A stretch of DNA of 64,000 bases from Streptomyces sp. AC555_RSS877. GTDB lineage: Bacteria; Actinomycetota; Actinomycetes; Streptomycetales; Streptomycetaceae. A model generated the notes under the pieces. It saw nothing but the letters and a program-made list of their open reading frames with translations, searched no databases and was not told where the DNA came from. Shown here piece by piece: positions 16,230 through 25,340 of this stretch. The stretch is from positions 1 to 64,000 of the forward strand of contig NZ_JAGMUK010000018.1 of NCBI RefSeq assembly GCF_019049245.1. Direction: 5' to 3'. The translations under genes and the position numbers were made by a program. Within the stretch, counting starts at the first letter, position 1; every line of letters starts with the position of its first letter.

Positions 16230-17639
16230 TCAGGTCGTGCGGTGACGTTCCAGGGCGTGGTCCACCAGGGAGGCGGCAGCGCCCGTGTACGTGGCGGGAT
16301 CGAGCAGCTCCGCCAGTTCACCGGGGCCCAGCAGGGGCCCGATGCGAGGGTGTTCGACGAGAACGTCGGTCAGGGGCCGTCCGGTGCGCGCAGCCGTCCC
16401 GGCCGCGTCGGAGAGCAGCCGCTTGGCCGCAGCCCTGCCGAGCTTGGGCGCCAGGACCGCGGCGAGCCGCTCGGAGGACATCAGAGCGCCGGTCGCGGCC
16501 GTGTTGGCCCGCATACGCTCCACGTGGACGACCAGCCCTTCGCACAGCTCGACGGCGGTGTGCGAGGCGCCGCCCGCCAGCCGCAGGCACTCGCGCAGCA
16601 GCAGCCACTCGGCGTGCCAGACACCGCCCGAGCGCTCGTCCTCGGTCACCAGACACTGCGTCAGCGCACCCGCCAGCGCGGGAACCTGGAGCGAGGCCGA
16701 ACGGATCAGGGTGGCCAGCACCGGATTGCGTTTGTGCGGCATGGCCGAGGAGGCGCCGCGCCCGGCCACGGGCGGCTCGGTGACCTCGCCGACCTCGGTG
16801 CGGCCCATCGTCTGCACGTCCACGGCGATCTTTCCCAGGGCCCCCGTGACGAAGGACATGGCCGCGGCGACGTCGGCGACGGGAGAGCGCAGTGCGTGCC
16901 AGGGCAGGGGTGCCGTGGCCAGCCCGGTCTCGGCCGCGAACGCCTCGGACAGCGCGGCCGCGTACGGCGCCGTTTCCGCGGCCGGTACGCCGTCCACCGC
17001 CGAATACTCCAGATAGCCGGCCAGCGTGCCCGCCGCACCACCGAGCGAGACGGGCAGTCGGCCGTCGAGCAGGCGGCCGACGCGGTCGGCCGCCTCGCGC
17101 ACCAGCAGCCCCCAGCCCGCCGCCTTGAGCCCGAAGGTGGTCGGGACGGCGTGCAGGGTCAGCGTCCGTCCGGCCATCAGCGTGTCCCGGTGCCGTGCCG
17201 CCAGCCGGTGCAACGCCGCCGCGGTGCGCAGCAGATCGGCGTGCACCAGGCGCAGCGCCCGGTCGCAGACCAGCATGGCGCCGGTGTCGAAGATGTCCTG
17301 GCTGGTCGAGCCGCGGTGCACGTACTCGGCGGCGTCCGGGTCATCCTCGGCCACGACCGCCGTGAAGGCGCGGACCAGGCCCACCACCGGGTTGGCGCTC
17401 TCCCGAGCGGTGACGGCGAGCCGGCGCAGGTCGAGTCGCTCCGCACGGGCGGCCCGGGTGATCGCCGCGGCGGCCTGCGCGGGCAGCGTGCCGAGCCCTG
17501 CCTGGGCGCGCGCCAGCGCCGCCTCCGCGTCCAGCATCGCCTGGAGCCAGGCCTCGTCGCTGACCGCCCGCTCCACCGGGGTGCCCGCACGCACCGGGGA
17601 GAGCAGTCCGGAATCCAGCTCCGCCGGGTACGCCGTCAT
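16230..17639 (-). CDS. creD: CreD-like nitrosuccinate lyase (fumarase/adenylosuccinate-lyase superfamily)
   Basis: A 469-residue member of the aspartase/fumarase superfamily, with the signature [10 protein letters not shown] about residue 283 and [15 protein letters not shown] near residue 107. By length and motifs it belongs to the PcaB-like branch that includes CreD of cremeomycin biosynthesis, which splits nitrosuccinate into fumarate and nitrite. The main evidence for that role is its partner: the start overlaps the stop of the CreE-like flavoenzyme gene by 4 bases (ATGA). If this is right, the pair makes nitrite from aspartate inside the cell. Alternative: a 3-carboxymuconate cycloisomerase-like enzyme, unlikely in this context. 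Confidence 0.82.
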   Translation of the reverse strand: MTAYPAELDSGLLSPVRAGTPVERAVSDEAWLQAMLDAEAALARAQAGLGTLPAQAAAAITRAARAERLDLRRLAVTARESANPVVGLVRAFTAVVAEDDPDAAEYVHRGSTSQDIFDTGAMLVCDRALRLVHADLLRTAAALHRLAARHRDTLMAGRTLTLHAVPTTFGLKAAGWGLLVREAADRVGRLLDGRLPVSLGGAAGTLAGYLEYSAVDGVPAAETAPYAAALSEAFAAETGLATAPLPWHALRSPVADVAAAMSFVTGALGKIAVDVQTMGRTEVGEVTEPPVAGRGASSAMPHKRNPVLATLIRSASLQVPALAGALTQCLVTEDERSGGVWHAEWLLLRECLRLAGGASHTAVELCEGLVVHVERMRANTAATGALMSSERLAAVLAPKLGRAAAKRLLSDAAGTAARTGRPLTDVLVEHPRIGPLLGPGELAELLDPATYTGAAASLVDHALERHRTT

Positions 17640-19606
17640 GCCGGTGCCTCCGACAGGGTCTTGCCGGAACGGCGCGGGGACGCGCCCGCGGACGTGGGGG
17701 AGAGGGCCAGTACCGCCCGCGCGATGGCATCGGAGTCGCCCAGGGTCACCGAGTTCACCCCGGGCCGGATGCCCGCCGCGGTCACCCAGTGCACGGCCTC
17801 CGTGGGCACTCCGTACGCGAAGCGCCGGGGATGCCTGCGGCCGTAGGCGTCGACCAGGTGGTACGGGCGCTCGGTGACCTCCAGCCCGCCCGTCTCGTAA
17901 CTCGTGCCGCACGCGCCGGGGATGCGGAACGGCCGGCACTGCCCGGTGGACAGCAGCTGGCGCAGCAGCGGATCCGCGGTCCGGCGCAGATCCGGCTCGG
18001 GCAGGCGCGCCTCGATCAGCACCCTGGCCCGCACGAGGCCGCCTGACACCCTGTCCGACTCGGCGACGAACGCACCCGCCGTGCCGTCGACGCGCACCCG
18101 CATGCCCGGACCGACCAGGTCGAGGACATCCGCCTCGAGCAGCGCGATCAGCTCCTCGATGCGCGAGACGGGCGGGCCGATCGACAGGAAGGCGTTGAGC
18201 GGGGTGTACCAGCCCTCCACCTCGTCCCGGTAGGAGTTGCCGTCCAGGCCGCCGTGGTCGAGGGCGAGCCGCACCTCGTTGCGCAGGTCTCGCAGCACGT
18301 CCAGGGCCGCCTTGAGCGGACCGCTCACGTTGCCCGCCAGCGCCTCCTGCACGTCCTGGCGCAGATGCTCCAGAAGCCAGTGGCGGAACTGAGCCCGGTC
18401 GGCGAACTCCCCGTCGCCGTGCGGCCGGAAGATCCTTTCCCAGTCCCACCGCTCGTCCCGCGCGATGCGGTACGCGTCGAGCAGGGCGTCCGTATCGGCG
18501 GAACCCTCGGGCAGCGAGACGTACCGCCCGACGAACTCCTCCCGTTCGGCCTCCCGGCCCCGGGCCGTCAGCAGCGCCCCGTAGTAGACGCTCTCCACCT
18601 CCCGGGCGATCAGCGGCCACAGGTCCGTTCCGAAGTACACGCGCTCACCGTCCACCGCGCGTTCCCGCAGGGCCGCGACCACCTGCTCGGTCAGCAGGCG
18701 GGGCTCGTGACGGCCGTGCGCTCCCTTCTCGTTGGCGCCGCGCGCGTGGTAGGGGATGCCGCGCCGGGAGCCCGCGACGATGTGCGGTTCCCGGCCGGAG
18801 GGGCGGTAGACGAGACGCCCGCCGACGCGGTCGAAGCGGCCGCCGCGGCCCACGGTGAGCAGCGCCATGTGGTCGAAGAAGTTCAGGCCGAGCCCGCGCA
18901 GCAGCACGGTCTCGCCGGACCGGATGTCCGACAGGTCCAGGTCGGCCGGGTTGGCCGGCAGGACGTGCAGCAGCCCGTGGGCGCGCGCCCGCTGCGACAA
19001 CTGCCGCTGGGCGGCCGGGACGTCGGTCGGAACGTGGCCCTGGGAGAGAACGACCGCGTCGAGGCCGTCGAGGACCTCCCCGTCGGACAGGACGACCTGC
19101 TGCGCGCCGTCCAGCGGCCTTTCCCGGAGAGCGACGGCCCGCGCCTGGTGCACCCGCACCCGTAGGTGCGCAGGGGCGTTGGAGACCACCCGGGCGAAGA
19201 CGTCCTCCAGGAAACGGCCGTAGAAGGCACGGGAGGGGTAGTCGTCCGGGCCCAGGCGGCGCGCTTCGGCGAGCACGGCCTCGTCGTAGAGCGTCGCCCC
19301 GCCGGACCCGTCACCGAGTGTGTGCGCCCACTCGTGCAGACTGGGGCCCGGCTCGACGGGACCGTCCATCTCCACGCTGGCGTCGGTGAACACGGTCACC
19401 TGTGAGGCGACCGTGTTCATCAGCAGCAGACGCGACTGTCCGGTGCGCCACACCCGCCCCGCTCCGGGCCGGTAGGGGTCGACGACGTGCACGGTGACCG
19501 TCCGGTGGGCGGGCGCGGCGCGTTCGTTGGCGCACAGCCGCTCCAGTACCGACAGACCGCGCGGTCCCGCGCCGACGAGGCACAGGTGGAGGTCACCGCT
19601 GGGCAT
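17636..19606 (-). CDS. creE: CreE-like FAD monooxygenase (nitrosuccinate synthase)
   Basis: A 656-residue FAD/NAD(P)-binding protein with LCLVGAGPRGLSVLERL at residues 8-24, YRPGAGRVWRTGQS, LNTV-type FAD contacts (LLLMNTVASQ), and RRGIPYHARGANEKG in the central region. Proteins of this size and pattern paired with a fumarase-family lyase are the CreE class, which oxidise the amine of L-aspartate three times to nitrosuccinate. The ATG at 19606 has GGAG 9 bases upstream. The stop overlaps the CreD-like start. It is distinct from ornithine/lysine N-hydroxylases in length. Function inferred from family and pairing. Confidence 0.82.
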   Translation of the reverse strand: MPSGDLHLCLVGAGPRGLSVLERLCANERAAPAHRTVTVHVVDPYRPGAGRVWRTGQSRLLLMNTVASQVTVFTDASVEMDGPVEPGPSLHEWAHTLGDGSGGATLYDEAVLAEARRLGPDDYPSRAFYGRFLEDVFARVVSNAPAHLRVRVHQARAVALRERPLDGAQQVVLSDGEVLDGLDAVVLSQGHVPTDVPAAQRQLSQRARAHGLLHVLPANPADLDLSDIRSGETVLLRGLGLNFFDHMALLTVGRGGRFDRVGGRLVYRPSGREPHIVAGSRRGIPYHARGANEKGAHGRHEPRLLTEQVVAALRERAVDGERVYFGTDLWPLIAREVESVYYGALLTARGREAEREEFVGRYVSLPEGSADTDALLDAYRIARDERWDWERIFRPHGDGEFADRAQFRHWLLEHLRQDVQEALAGNVSGPLKAALDVLRDLRNEVRLALDHGGLDGNSYRDEVEGWYTPLNAFLSIGPPVSRIEELIALLEADVLDLVGPGMRVRVDGTAGAFVAESDRVSGGLVRARVLIEARLPEPDLRRTADPLLRQLLSTGQCRPFRIPGACGTSYETGGLEVTERPYHLVDAYGRRHPRRFAYGVPTEAVHWVTAAGIRPGVNSVTLGDSDAIARAVLALSPTSAGASPRRSGKTLSEAPA

Positions 19607-19657
19607 ATGCGTACTCCATGGGTGTCAGGGGAGGGCGGGGACGGAGGGGCTGTGCCC

Positions 19658-20671
19658 TCACATCGGTGCGGCGACCAGCAGACTCGTCTCGAGGGCGAGG
19701 GAGTGGACGCTTTCCAGGCGCAGACCCGCGGCTCGCAGGACGGAGCGGTAGCCGTCGAGGGTGCGCTCGCGGCCACCCGCGGCCATCAGCAGGTGCAGGT
19801 CCCACAGCAGAGGCAGCACGGGCGCGGTGCCGTCGGTGGCGACGACCCGCTCCAGCACCAGCAGTCGTCCGGTGTCCGACATGGCCTCGCGGATGTTGGC
19901 GAGGAGCGTCACACACCGCTCGTCGTCCCAGTCCTGCAGCACCCGGGACAGCAGGTACACGTCGCTGCCCGCGGGGACCTTGTCGAAGACGTCACCCGCG
20001 ACCGTCTCGTAGCGGTGGGCGCCGACGGCGGCGCTCAGGTGCCGCTCGGCCACCGGCAGCATGTGCGGCAGGTCGAAGACGGTCCCCGTCAGGTGCGGGT
20101 GGGCCTGCAGTACGGCCGACAGCAGCAGGCCGCTGCCGCCCGCCACGTCGACCACGGTGTGCGCCCGCGAGAAGTCGAAGGCCGTCGCGGCCTCGGGGAA
20201 GAACACGTTGCCGGCGTTCATGGCGCGCAGGAACCGCGGTCCGGCGTCGGGCTCGTCGCGCAGGTAGGCGTGCAGCGAGGTGCCGAACGCGTGCTCGAAG
20301 CCCGAGGTTCCGGTGCGGATCGCGGGCTCCACCGCACCCCAGGCCCGGTGGAACTCCTCCCCGTACAGCAGCACCATGTCGCGCATCGACTGCTCGCCGC
20401 CGGCGACGAGGAGCGCGCCCACGCCGGTGAGCCCGTAGCCCTCCTCCTCGTCTCCGGTGAACACGCCGAGCGCCGCGAGCAGTCGCAGCAGCCGGGCCAG
20501 GCCGTCCTCGCTGGCGCCGGTCCGCTCGGCGAGAGCGGGGACAGTGCCGTGTCCGGCGGCGACGTGGTCCGGCAGGGACAGGGCGGCCGCCGCGTAGAGG
20601 GCCTGCGCCCGCCAGGTGCCGGTGATCAGGTCCACCACCTGACGTGCCGCCGTCGTCTCGGTGTCGGGCAT
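19658..20671 (-). CDS. SAM-dependent O-methyltransferase (PF00891 type) with His-to-Gln substitution
   Basis: A 337-residue methyltransferase of the plant/Streptomyces small-molecule family: N-terminal dimerisation winged helix (about residues 10-95), then VDVAGGSGLLLSAVLQAHP for SAM binding and FDLPHMLPVAE. The catalytic block reads SRVLQDWDDERC, where classic enzymes have VLHDWDD with a general-base histidine; here that position is Gln. It may rely on another base or on substrate acidity, or catalyse something other than simple O-methylation, as DnrK relatives do. It starts 2 bases after the ligase stop and precedes creE by 51 bases in one operon. Confidence 0.85.
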   Translation of the reverse strand: MPDTETTAARQVVDLITGTWRAQALYAAAALSLPDHVAAGHGTVPALAERTGASEDGLARLLRLLAALGVFTGDEEEGYGLTGVGALLVAGGEQSMRDMVLLYGEEFHRAWGAVEPAIRTGTSGFEHAFGTSLHAYLRDEPDAGPRFLRAMNAGNVFFPEAATAFDFSRAHTVVDVAGGSGLLLSAVLQAHPHLTGTVFDLPHMLPVAERHLSAAVGAHRYETVAGDVFDKVPAGSDVYLLSRVLQDWDDERCVTLLANIREAMSDTGRLLVLERVVATDGTAPVLPLLWDLHLLMAAGGRERTLDGYRSVLRAAGLRLESVHSLALETSLLVAAPM

Positions 20672-20673
20672 GA

Positions 20674-22392
20674 TCAGACCTTCCGTGCGGGGGCGGACAC
20701 GGCGAGCGCGGGGTCGCCGGTGCGGGACAGAGCGGTACGCAGGCGCTCGCGCAGCAGGCGCTTGAGGACCTTGCCCGTGACACCGACCGGGAGCTCGGAG
20801 CGGTCGGCGGCCACCAGCAGGCCGCCGAGCGGTGCGAGGCCCTCGCGGGCCAGGGCCGCGTTGCACGTCGTCAGCAGCCGGGCCGGATCGCGCTCGGTGC
20901 CGTCGGAGAACAGGACGACGGCCAGGGGACGGGAGTGGCCCGGGGAGCGGGGATCGTCGACCGCGACGACCGCCGTGTCCAGGGCCTGCGTCGCGAGCAG
21001 GACGACCTCCTCCACCGGAAGGCTGTGGACCGGCCCGTCGACGGTGGAGACCACGTCCGGGGTGCGGTCGAGGTGGTACCAGGTGCCGTCGCTCTCGCGG
21101 CGCATGATGTCGCCGGTGAGGAAGTATCCGTTGACCGTGGATTCCTCGGTCAGGTTCGGTTCGTCCAGGTAGCCGGCGGTCACGCTCGGGGTCCGCACGC
21201 CGAGCCGGCCGGCCTGCCCGTCGGGCAGTTCACGACCCTGGTCGTCGAGCACCGCCGCCTTGCGCACCACGTTGGCGGGGACCCCTATGTGGCGCGCGTA
21301 CCGGGTGGTCTCGGGCGTGTAGACCTGCTTGAACAGCACCATGCCCATCTCCGACGACCCGAGTCCGTCGAGGTAGCGCGAGCCGCTCAGCTCCTTCCCC
21401 TTCTCGGTGCGCCCGCCGAGAGCGATCAACGGACGGATGTGCCTCTCGTGGGAGGCGTCGCCCATGCCGTGCCAGGTGTGAATGTGCCGGGCGGCCTCGG
21501 GGCTGATCTCCTCGGTGCGGATCTCGGCGAGGGTGAGGGGGAAGGCCAGCACGGTGGTGGGCCGGAACAGGTTGATCGCCCGTGCCACGGCCTCGCCGCT
21601 CGCTTCGTCCAGGACCAGCGTCGGGATGCCGAGCAGGAGCGCCAGGCTGAGATAGCTGATGCCCGCCGAGTGGCTGTGCGGCAGCGCCGTCAGCAGCCGG
21701 TCGGAGCGCAGCGAAGGGAAGGTCCACAGCCGCTCACGCTTGCCCGCGAAGAACGAACCGTGGTGGAACACCGGGGCCTTGGGCCGTCCGGTGGTGCCCG
21801 ACGAGTGCGAGATCATGATCAGGTCGTCGTGGGCGTGCCGGTGCGGGAAGCCGGGCATCGGCCGGGGCGGCAGGGGAGCGGTGACGGCGAGCACGGCGAT
21901 GTCCGCGACCTCGGGCGTGGCCCGCCCGGGTGCGTCCGACTCCCAGGCGTCCGCGAGGCCCTTGAGGAGATCGCCGTCGCCCACCAGCACCGTGGTCCGC
22001 GTGCGCAGGAAGTACTCGGCGGCCGTCGCCGGGGCCATCTTCGGATTGCAGTGCACGGCGGCCGCACCGAGCGACGTGATGGCGATGTGGTGGATCAGGC
22101 CGAGCAGCCCGTCGCGGGTGTGCACGCCCACGTGCGCCCCGGGCCGCACCCCCCGGCCGCGGTACCAGTGGGCGTAGCGGATCGCGGCGACACGCACGTC
22201 GTTCAGGGACACCCCCTTCGGCTCGTCCGCCGCCCAGGAGGGGGAGGACACGTCGGGGTGGAACAGGAGCGGACGGTCCCGGTCGCGGCTGACGCGCCAG
22301 GCGTGCCAGAAGAAGTTCCCCGCCCCCAAATCCCGGTCGGCATGGAGGCGCAGGCGTTGCGCGGCGGACCTGTGTGTGCCGAACAGGAACAT
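20674..22392 (-). CDS. Acyl-CoA-ligase-like enzyme, candidate CreM-type diazotase
   Basis: A 572-residue ANL-superfamily adenylating enzyme. Motifs are ISHSSGTTGRPKAPVFHHG (A3, about residues 193-211), DGLGSSEMGM (A5), and DRTPDVV plus GVTGKVLKRLL (A7/A10, with the C-terminal lysine). It heads the operon with the nitrite-forming pair. In cremeomycin and related pathways a ligase-like enzyme (CreM, AvaA6) uses ATP to activate nitrite and diazotise an aryl amine, so this is the first candidate for that role. It could equally be an ordinary aryl-CoA ligase. The ATG at 22392 has GAGG 7 bases upstream. Confidence 0.62.
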   Translation of the reverse strand: MFLFGTHRSAAQRLRLHADRDLGAGNFFWHAWRVSRDRDRPLLFHPDVSSPSWAADEPKGVSLNDVRVAAIRYAHWYRGRGVRPGAHVGVHTRDGLLGLIHHIAITSLGAAAVHCNPKMAPATAAEYFLRTRTTVLVGDGDLLKGLADAWESDAPGRATPEVADIAVLAVTAPLPPRPMPGFPHRHAHDDLIMISHSSGTTGRPKAPVFHHGSFFAGKRERLWTFPSLRSDRLLTALPHSHSAGISYLSLALLLGIPTLVLDEASGEAVARAINLFRPTTVLAFPLTLAEIRTEEISPEAARHIHTWHGMGDASHERHIRPLIALGGRTEKGKELSGSRYLDGLGSSEMGMVLFKQVYTPETTRYARHIGVPANVVRKAAVLDDQGRELPDGQAGRLGVRTPSVTAGYLDEPNLTEESTVNGYFLTGDIMRRESDGTWYHLDRTPDVVSTVDGPVHSLPVEEVVLLATQALDTAVVAVDDPRSPGHSRPLAVVLFSDGTERDPARLLTTCNAALAREGLAPLGGLLVAADRSELPVGVTGKVLKRLLRERLRTALSRTGDPALAVSAPARKV

Positions 22393-22618
22393 AGGAATAC
22401 CTCACACTCCGCAGTGATTCGCCGAATTCTTCGGTCACCGGTGAGACATCGCGGCCCGTGATACCCCAGCGGTTCGGGAATGGTTCGTGGCGGAGTCTCC
22501 AACCGCCCGCTAAAGGGCCGATGGAAAGGCATCCCGACCGCTGATCTTGCTTCGTTCTTCAGAGCGGGTTGCGACGATCGCACCTGTTCGATCGACAGAG
22601 GGCTGGAGGCCGCGTCGG
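22393..22618. promoter_or_regulatory. Divergent promoter region between the ligase and monooxygenase genes
   Basis: This 226-bp gap separates the two head-to-head transcripts of the core and must contain both promoters. It includes GATCTTGCTTCG at about 22544-22555, similar to the ATCTTGCGG element found upstream of both BBE oxidase genes. No strong palindrome is evident. Confidence 0.4.
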
Positions 22619-24328
22619 ATGGAGGACCCGCTGATAACCCCGGTCGCCGTTGTCGGAGGCGGTCCGGTCGGATTGCTGCTCGCTCTGTTCCTGGACCGGC
22701 AGGGCGTACCCTGCGTCGTCCTCAACTCCCAGCGGACCGTGCCCGATCAGCCGCGCGGCAGCACCCACAACGCGCGGACCATGGAGCACTACCGCACCCT
22801 GGGTCTGGCCGGGCGGATCCGCGAACTCGGCCTTCCCGGCGGCCACTCGGCGGGCATCTCCTTCTTCACCCGCTACAACGCACACGAACTGGCCCTGCTG
22901 CCCTGGCCGGGCACCGACGAGGTGCTGCGCCAACGAGTCGCGGCCGACCGCACTGACCAGTCCCCCGAGCCGATGCACCGGGCGAACCAGATGTACGTCG
23001 AGCGGCTGCTGCTCGACCACGCCCGCACCCGGCCGCGGATCACCCTGCGCTTCGGCTGGACGGTCACCGCCCTGCGGGAGAGCGCGCGGCACGTCGACGT
23101 CGTGGCCGAAGCCGACGGAGTCCGGCGCACCTTCAGGGCGGGATTCGTGGCGGGCTGCGACGGCGGGCACAGCCTGGTCCGGCGCCACCTCGGGATCCGG
23201 TACGAGGGAGAGGGCACCCTCGACCAGGACGTGCTCGGCCGCCGTTCCACCGCCGCCCACCTGCGGGTGCCCACGCTGTACCGGGACTACCTGCGCGGCC
23301 GGAGCGCGTGGAGCAACTGGGTCGTCAACGCGCACCTCGCGCTGAACCTGATCGCGCTCAACGGAGTGGACGAGTTCTTTTTGCTCACCAGTTCCGTCGA
23401 CCCCGACACGGCGACGGACGCCGAACTGGTGAGGCTGGTGCAGCGGGCGGCGGGTGAACCCCTTCCGGTCGAGGTGCTCAGCCACCGGCCGTGGACCGCG
23501 GGCGCGGCGCTGGTCGCGGAATCGTTCGGTACGGGCCGCATCCGGCTCGCCGGCGACGCAGCGCACCTGTTCACACCCAACGGCGGCTTCGGCATGAACA
23601 CCGGTGTCGACGACGCCGCCAACCTCGCCTGGAAACTCGCGGCGGCCGTTCAGGGATGGGCGGGTCCGGATCTGCTGGACACGTACGGCATCGAGCGCAG
23701 ACCGATCGCCCTGCGCAACACCTCGGCGGCCAGAACCCTCGGCCAGGGACTCGGCGCCGTCGACCGACCCGCCTGCCTGGAAGCGGACTCCGCCGCCGGC
23801 GAGGCCGCCCGGGCCAAGACCGGCGCGGAACTCGCCGAGTACGGGATGCGCACCCTGGACACCCTTGGTGTGCAGTTGGGCGCCCGCTACGACGGCTCGC
23901 CGATCGTCGCCGGGGACGGGTCCGGGCCGGTCCCCGACTCCTTCGCCGCGTACACGCCCTCCGCCGTGCCGGGCGGCCGTGCTCCCCACCTGTGGCTCGA
24001 CGACCGCCGCACGGACGGCAGTTCGCTGTTCGACCGGTTCGGCTCCGGGTTCACGCTGCTGCGGCTCGGCCCACGTCCGCCGCAGACCGGACGGATCGAG
24101 GCCGCGGCCCGTGACCGGGGCGTACCCCTGCGGACGGTCACGCTCGACGATCCGCTCGCGCGGGACCTGTACGAGCGTGACCTGGTGCTGATCCGCCCCG
24201 ACCAGCACGTCGCCTGGCGAGGCGACCGGGAGCCCGGCGACTCGGCGGCGCTCCTCGCGCTGGTCACCGGAGGGCCGCACGAGACGGCGTCGAGAACCGC
24301 GCCGGCACCGGCTCGCGGGTGGTGGTAG
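22619..24328 (+). CDS. FAD-dependent aromatic monooxygenase (PheA/TfdB class)
   Basis: A 569-residue class A flavoprotein hydroxylase. It has an N-terminal dinucleotide motif VAVVGGGPVGLLLALFL (residues 9-25), NARTMEHYR, the DG-type motif FVAGCDGGHSLVRRHLGI, GDAAHLFTPNGGFGMNTGVDDA for FAD ribityl contacts, and a thioredoxin-like C-terminal domain with DLVLIRPDQHVAWRG. The length fits phenol hydroxylase relatives that hydroxylate, or oxidatively decarboxylate, phenols. It is divergent from the diazotase operon. The likely substrate is a 3,4-AHBA-derived phenol, by inference. The ATG at 22619 has GGAGG about 11 bases upstream. Confidence 0.87.
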   Translation: MEDPLITPVAVVGGGPVGLLLALFLDRQGVPCVVLNSQRTVPDQPRGSTHNARTMEHYRTLGLAGRIRELGLPGGHSAGISFFTRYNAHELALLPWPGTDEVLRQRVAADRTDQSPEPMHRANQMYVERLLLDHARTRPRITLRFGWTVTALRESARHVDVVAEADGVRRTFRAGFVAGCDGGHSLVRRHLGIRYEGEGTLDQDVLGRRSTAAHLRVPTLYRDYLRGRSAWSNWVVNAHLALNLIALNGVDEFFLLTSSVDPDTATDAELVRLVQRAAGEPLPVEVLSHRPWTAGAALVAESFGTGRIRLAGDAAHLFTPNGGFGMNTGVDDAANLAWKLAAAVQGWAGPDLLDTYGIERRPIALRNTSAARTLGQGLGAVDRPACLEADSAAGEAARAKTGAELAEYGMRTLDTLGVQLGARYDGSPIVAGDGSGPVPDSFAAYTPSAVPGGRAPHLWLDDRRTDGSSLFDRFGSGFTLLRLGPRPPQTGRIEAAARDRGVPLRTVTLDDPLARDLYERDLVLIRPDQHVAWRGDREPGDSAALLALVTGGPHETASRTAPAPARGWW

Positions 24329-24467
24329 TCGAGCGCACCCAGGTCCCGATGCCGGGATCAACAGAGTCTGAGTGACGGTAGAATCCGCGCGAATCGCGCC
24401 GTTTTGACCAGGCATGCCGGAGGAAAGACCTTTCGCAGGCCGGCCTGGGCGACGATGGGGGAGTCAC

Positions 24468-25340
24468 ATGGAATTTCGCGTTCTCGGCCCTCTGAGTGTG
24501 TGCGACGACGAAGGTCGCCACAGAACCCCGACCGCCCCGAAACAACGTCAGTTGCTGTCGCTCCTCGCGCTCAACGCGAACCACGTCGTGTCCGTGGCAC
24601 AGATAGTCGAGGAGATCTGGGAGTACCGGCCGCCGTCGAGCGCGGTCGCGGCGGTGCACACGTACGTCATGCAGTTGCGCCGCTCCCTGGACGGGGCCCG
24701 GCGCGGCCCGGGCCGCAGCCCCGGCCGGCTGCAGACACGCGACCAGGGGTACGTGCTGAAACTGAACGCCGGGGAACTGGATCTGGACCGCTACGAGCAG
24801 CAGGTCCGGGCCGCTCGCGCGACACTGGAGGCCGGCCAACACGCCGAGGCCGCCGAGCAGTTGCGCGCCGCCGAGATGATGTGGACGGGGCCGATGCTGG
24901 TCGACGTACCCACGGGCCCGCTGCTGAGAGCCGCCATCGAGGTCGTCGAGCGTGACCGGCTCGACGCCGTCCCCCAGCGTCTGGGGGCCGAACTGCACCT
25001 CGGGCGACACCACGAGATCCTCGGTGAACTCACCGCGCTGGTGCACCAGTACGGGACGCACGAGGACCTTGTCGAGCACCTCATGCTCGCCCTGTACCGG
25101 TCGGGCCGGCAGGCCGACGCGCTGATGGCCTACCACCGGCTGCGAGCCCGGCTGCGGGAGGAACTCGGTATGAAGCCCTCGGCGCGGCTGCAACGCCTGC
25201 ACACGCACATGCTCTCCGGGCACCCGCGGCTGGAACCTCCCTCAAGCGGGCGCTTCCGGCAGTCGCTCAACCTGCTGGCCGAGCGCACCGTGTCCGCCCC
25301 GCGCGAGGCCGTCCGCGGCGGCGGACTGGTCATGATCTGA
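24468..25340 (+). CDS. Second SARP-family transcriptional activator
   Basis: A 290-residue SARP with winged-helix DNA-binding domain (MEFRVLGPLSVCDDEG start, TAPKQRQLLSLLALNANHVV, VHTYVMQLRRSL) and activation domain (LDLDRYEQQVRAARATLE, EDLVEHLMLALYRSGRQADA, LGMKPSARLQRLH). It is only moderately similar to the SARP at 12987 and lacks a TTA codon. The ATG at 24468 has GGGGGAG 5 bases upstream. Its last 99 bases overlap the 3' end of the convergent MFS gene, an unusual arrangement that could give antisense effects. Confidence 0.92.
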   Translation: MEFRVLGPLSVCDDEGRHRTPTAPKQRQLLSLLALNANHVVSVAQIVEEIWEYRPPSSAVAAVHTYVMQLRRSLDGARRGPGRSPGRLQTRDQGYVLKLNAGELDLDRYEQQVRAARATLEAGQHAEAAEQLRAAEMMWTGPMLVDVPTGPLLRAAIEVVERDRLDAVPQRLGAELHLGRHHEILGELTALVHQYGTHEDLVEHLMLALYRSGRQADALMAYHRLRARLREELGMKPSARLQRLHTHMLSGHPRLEPPSSGRFRQSLNLLAERTVSAPREAVRGGGLVMI

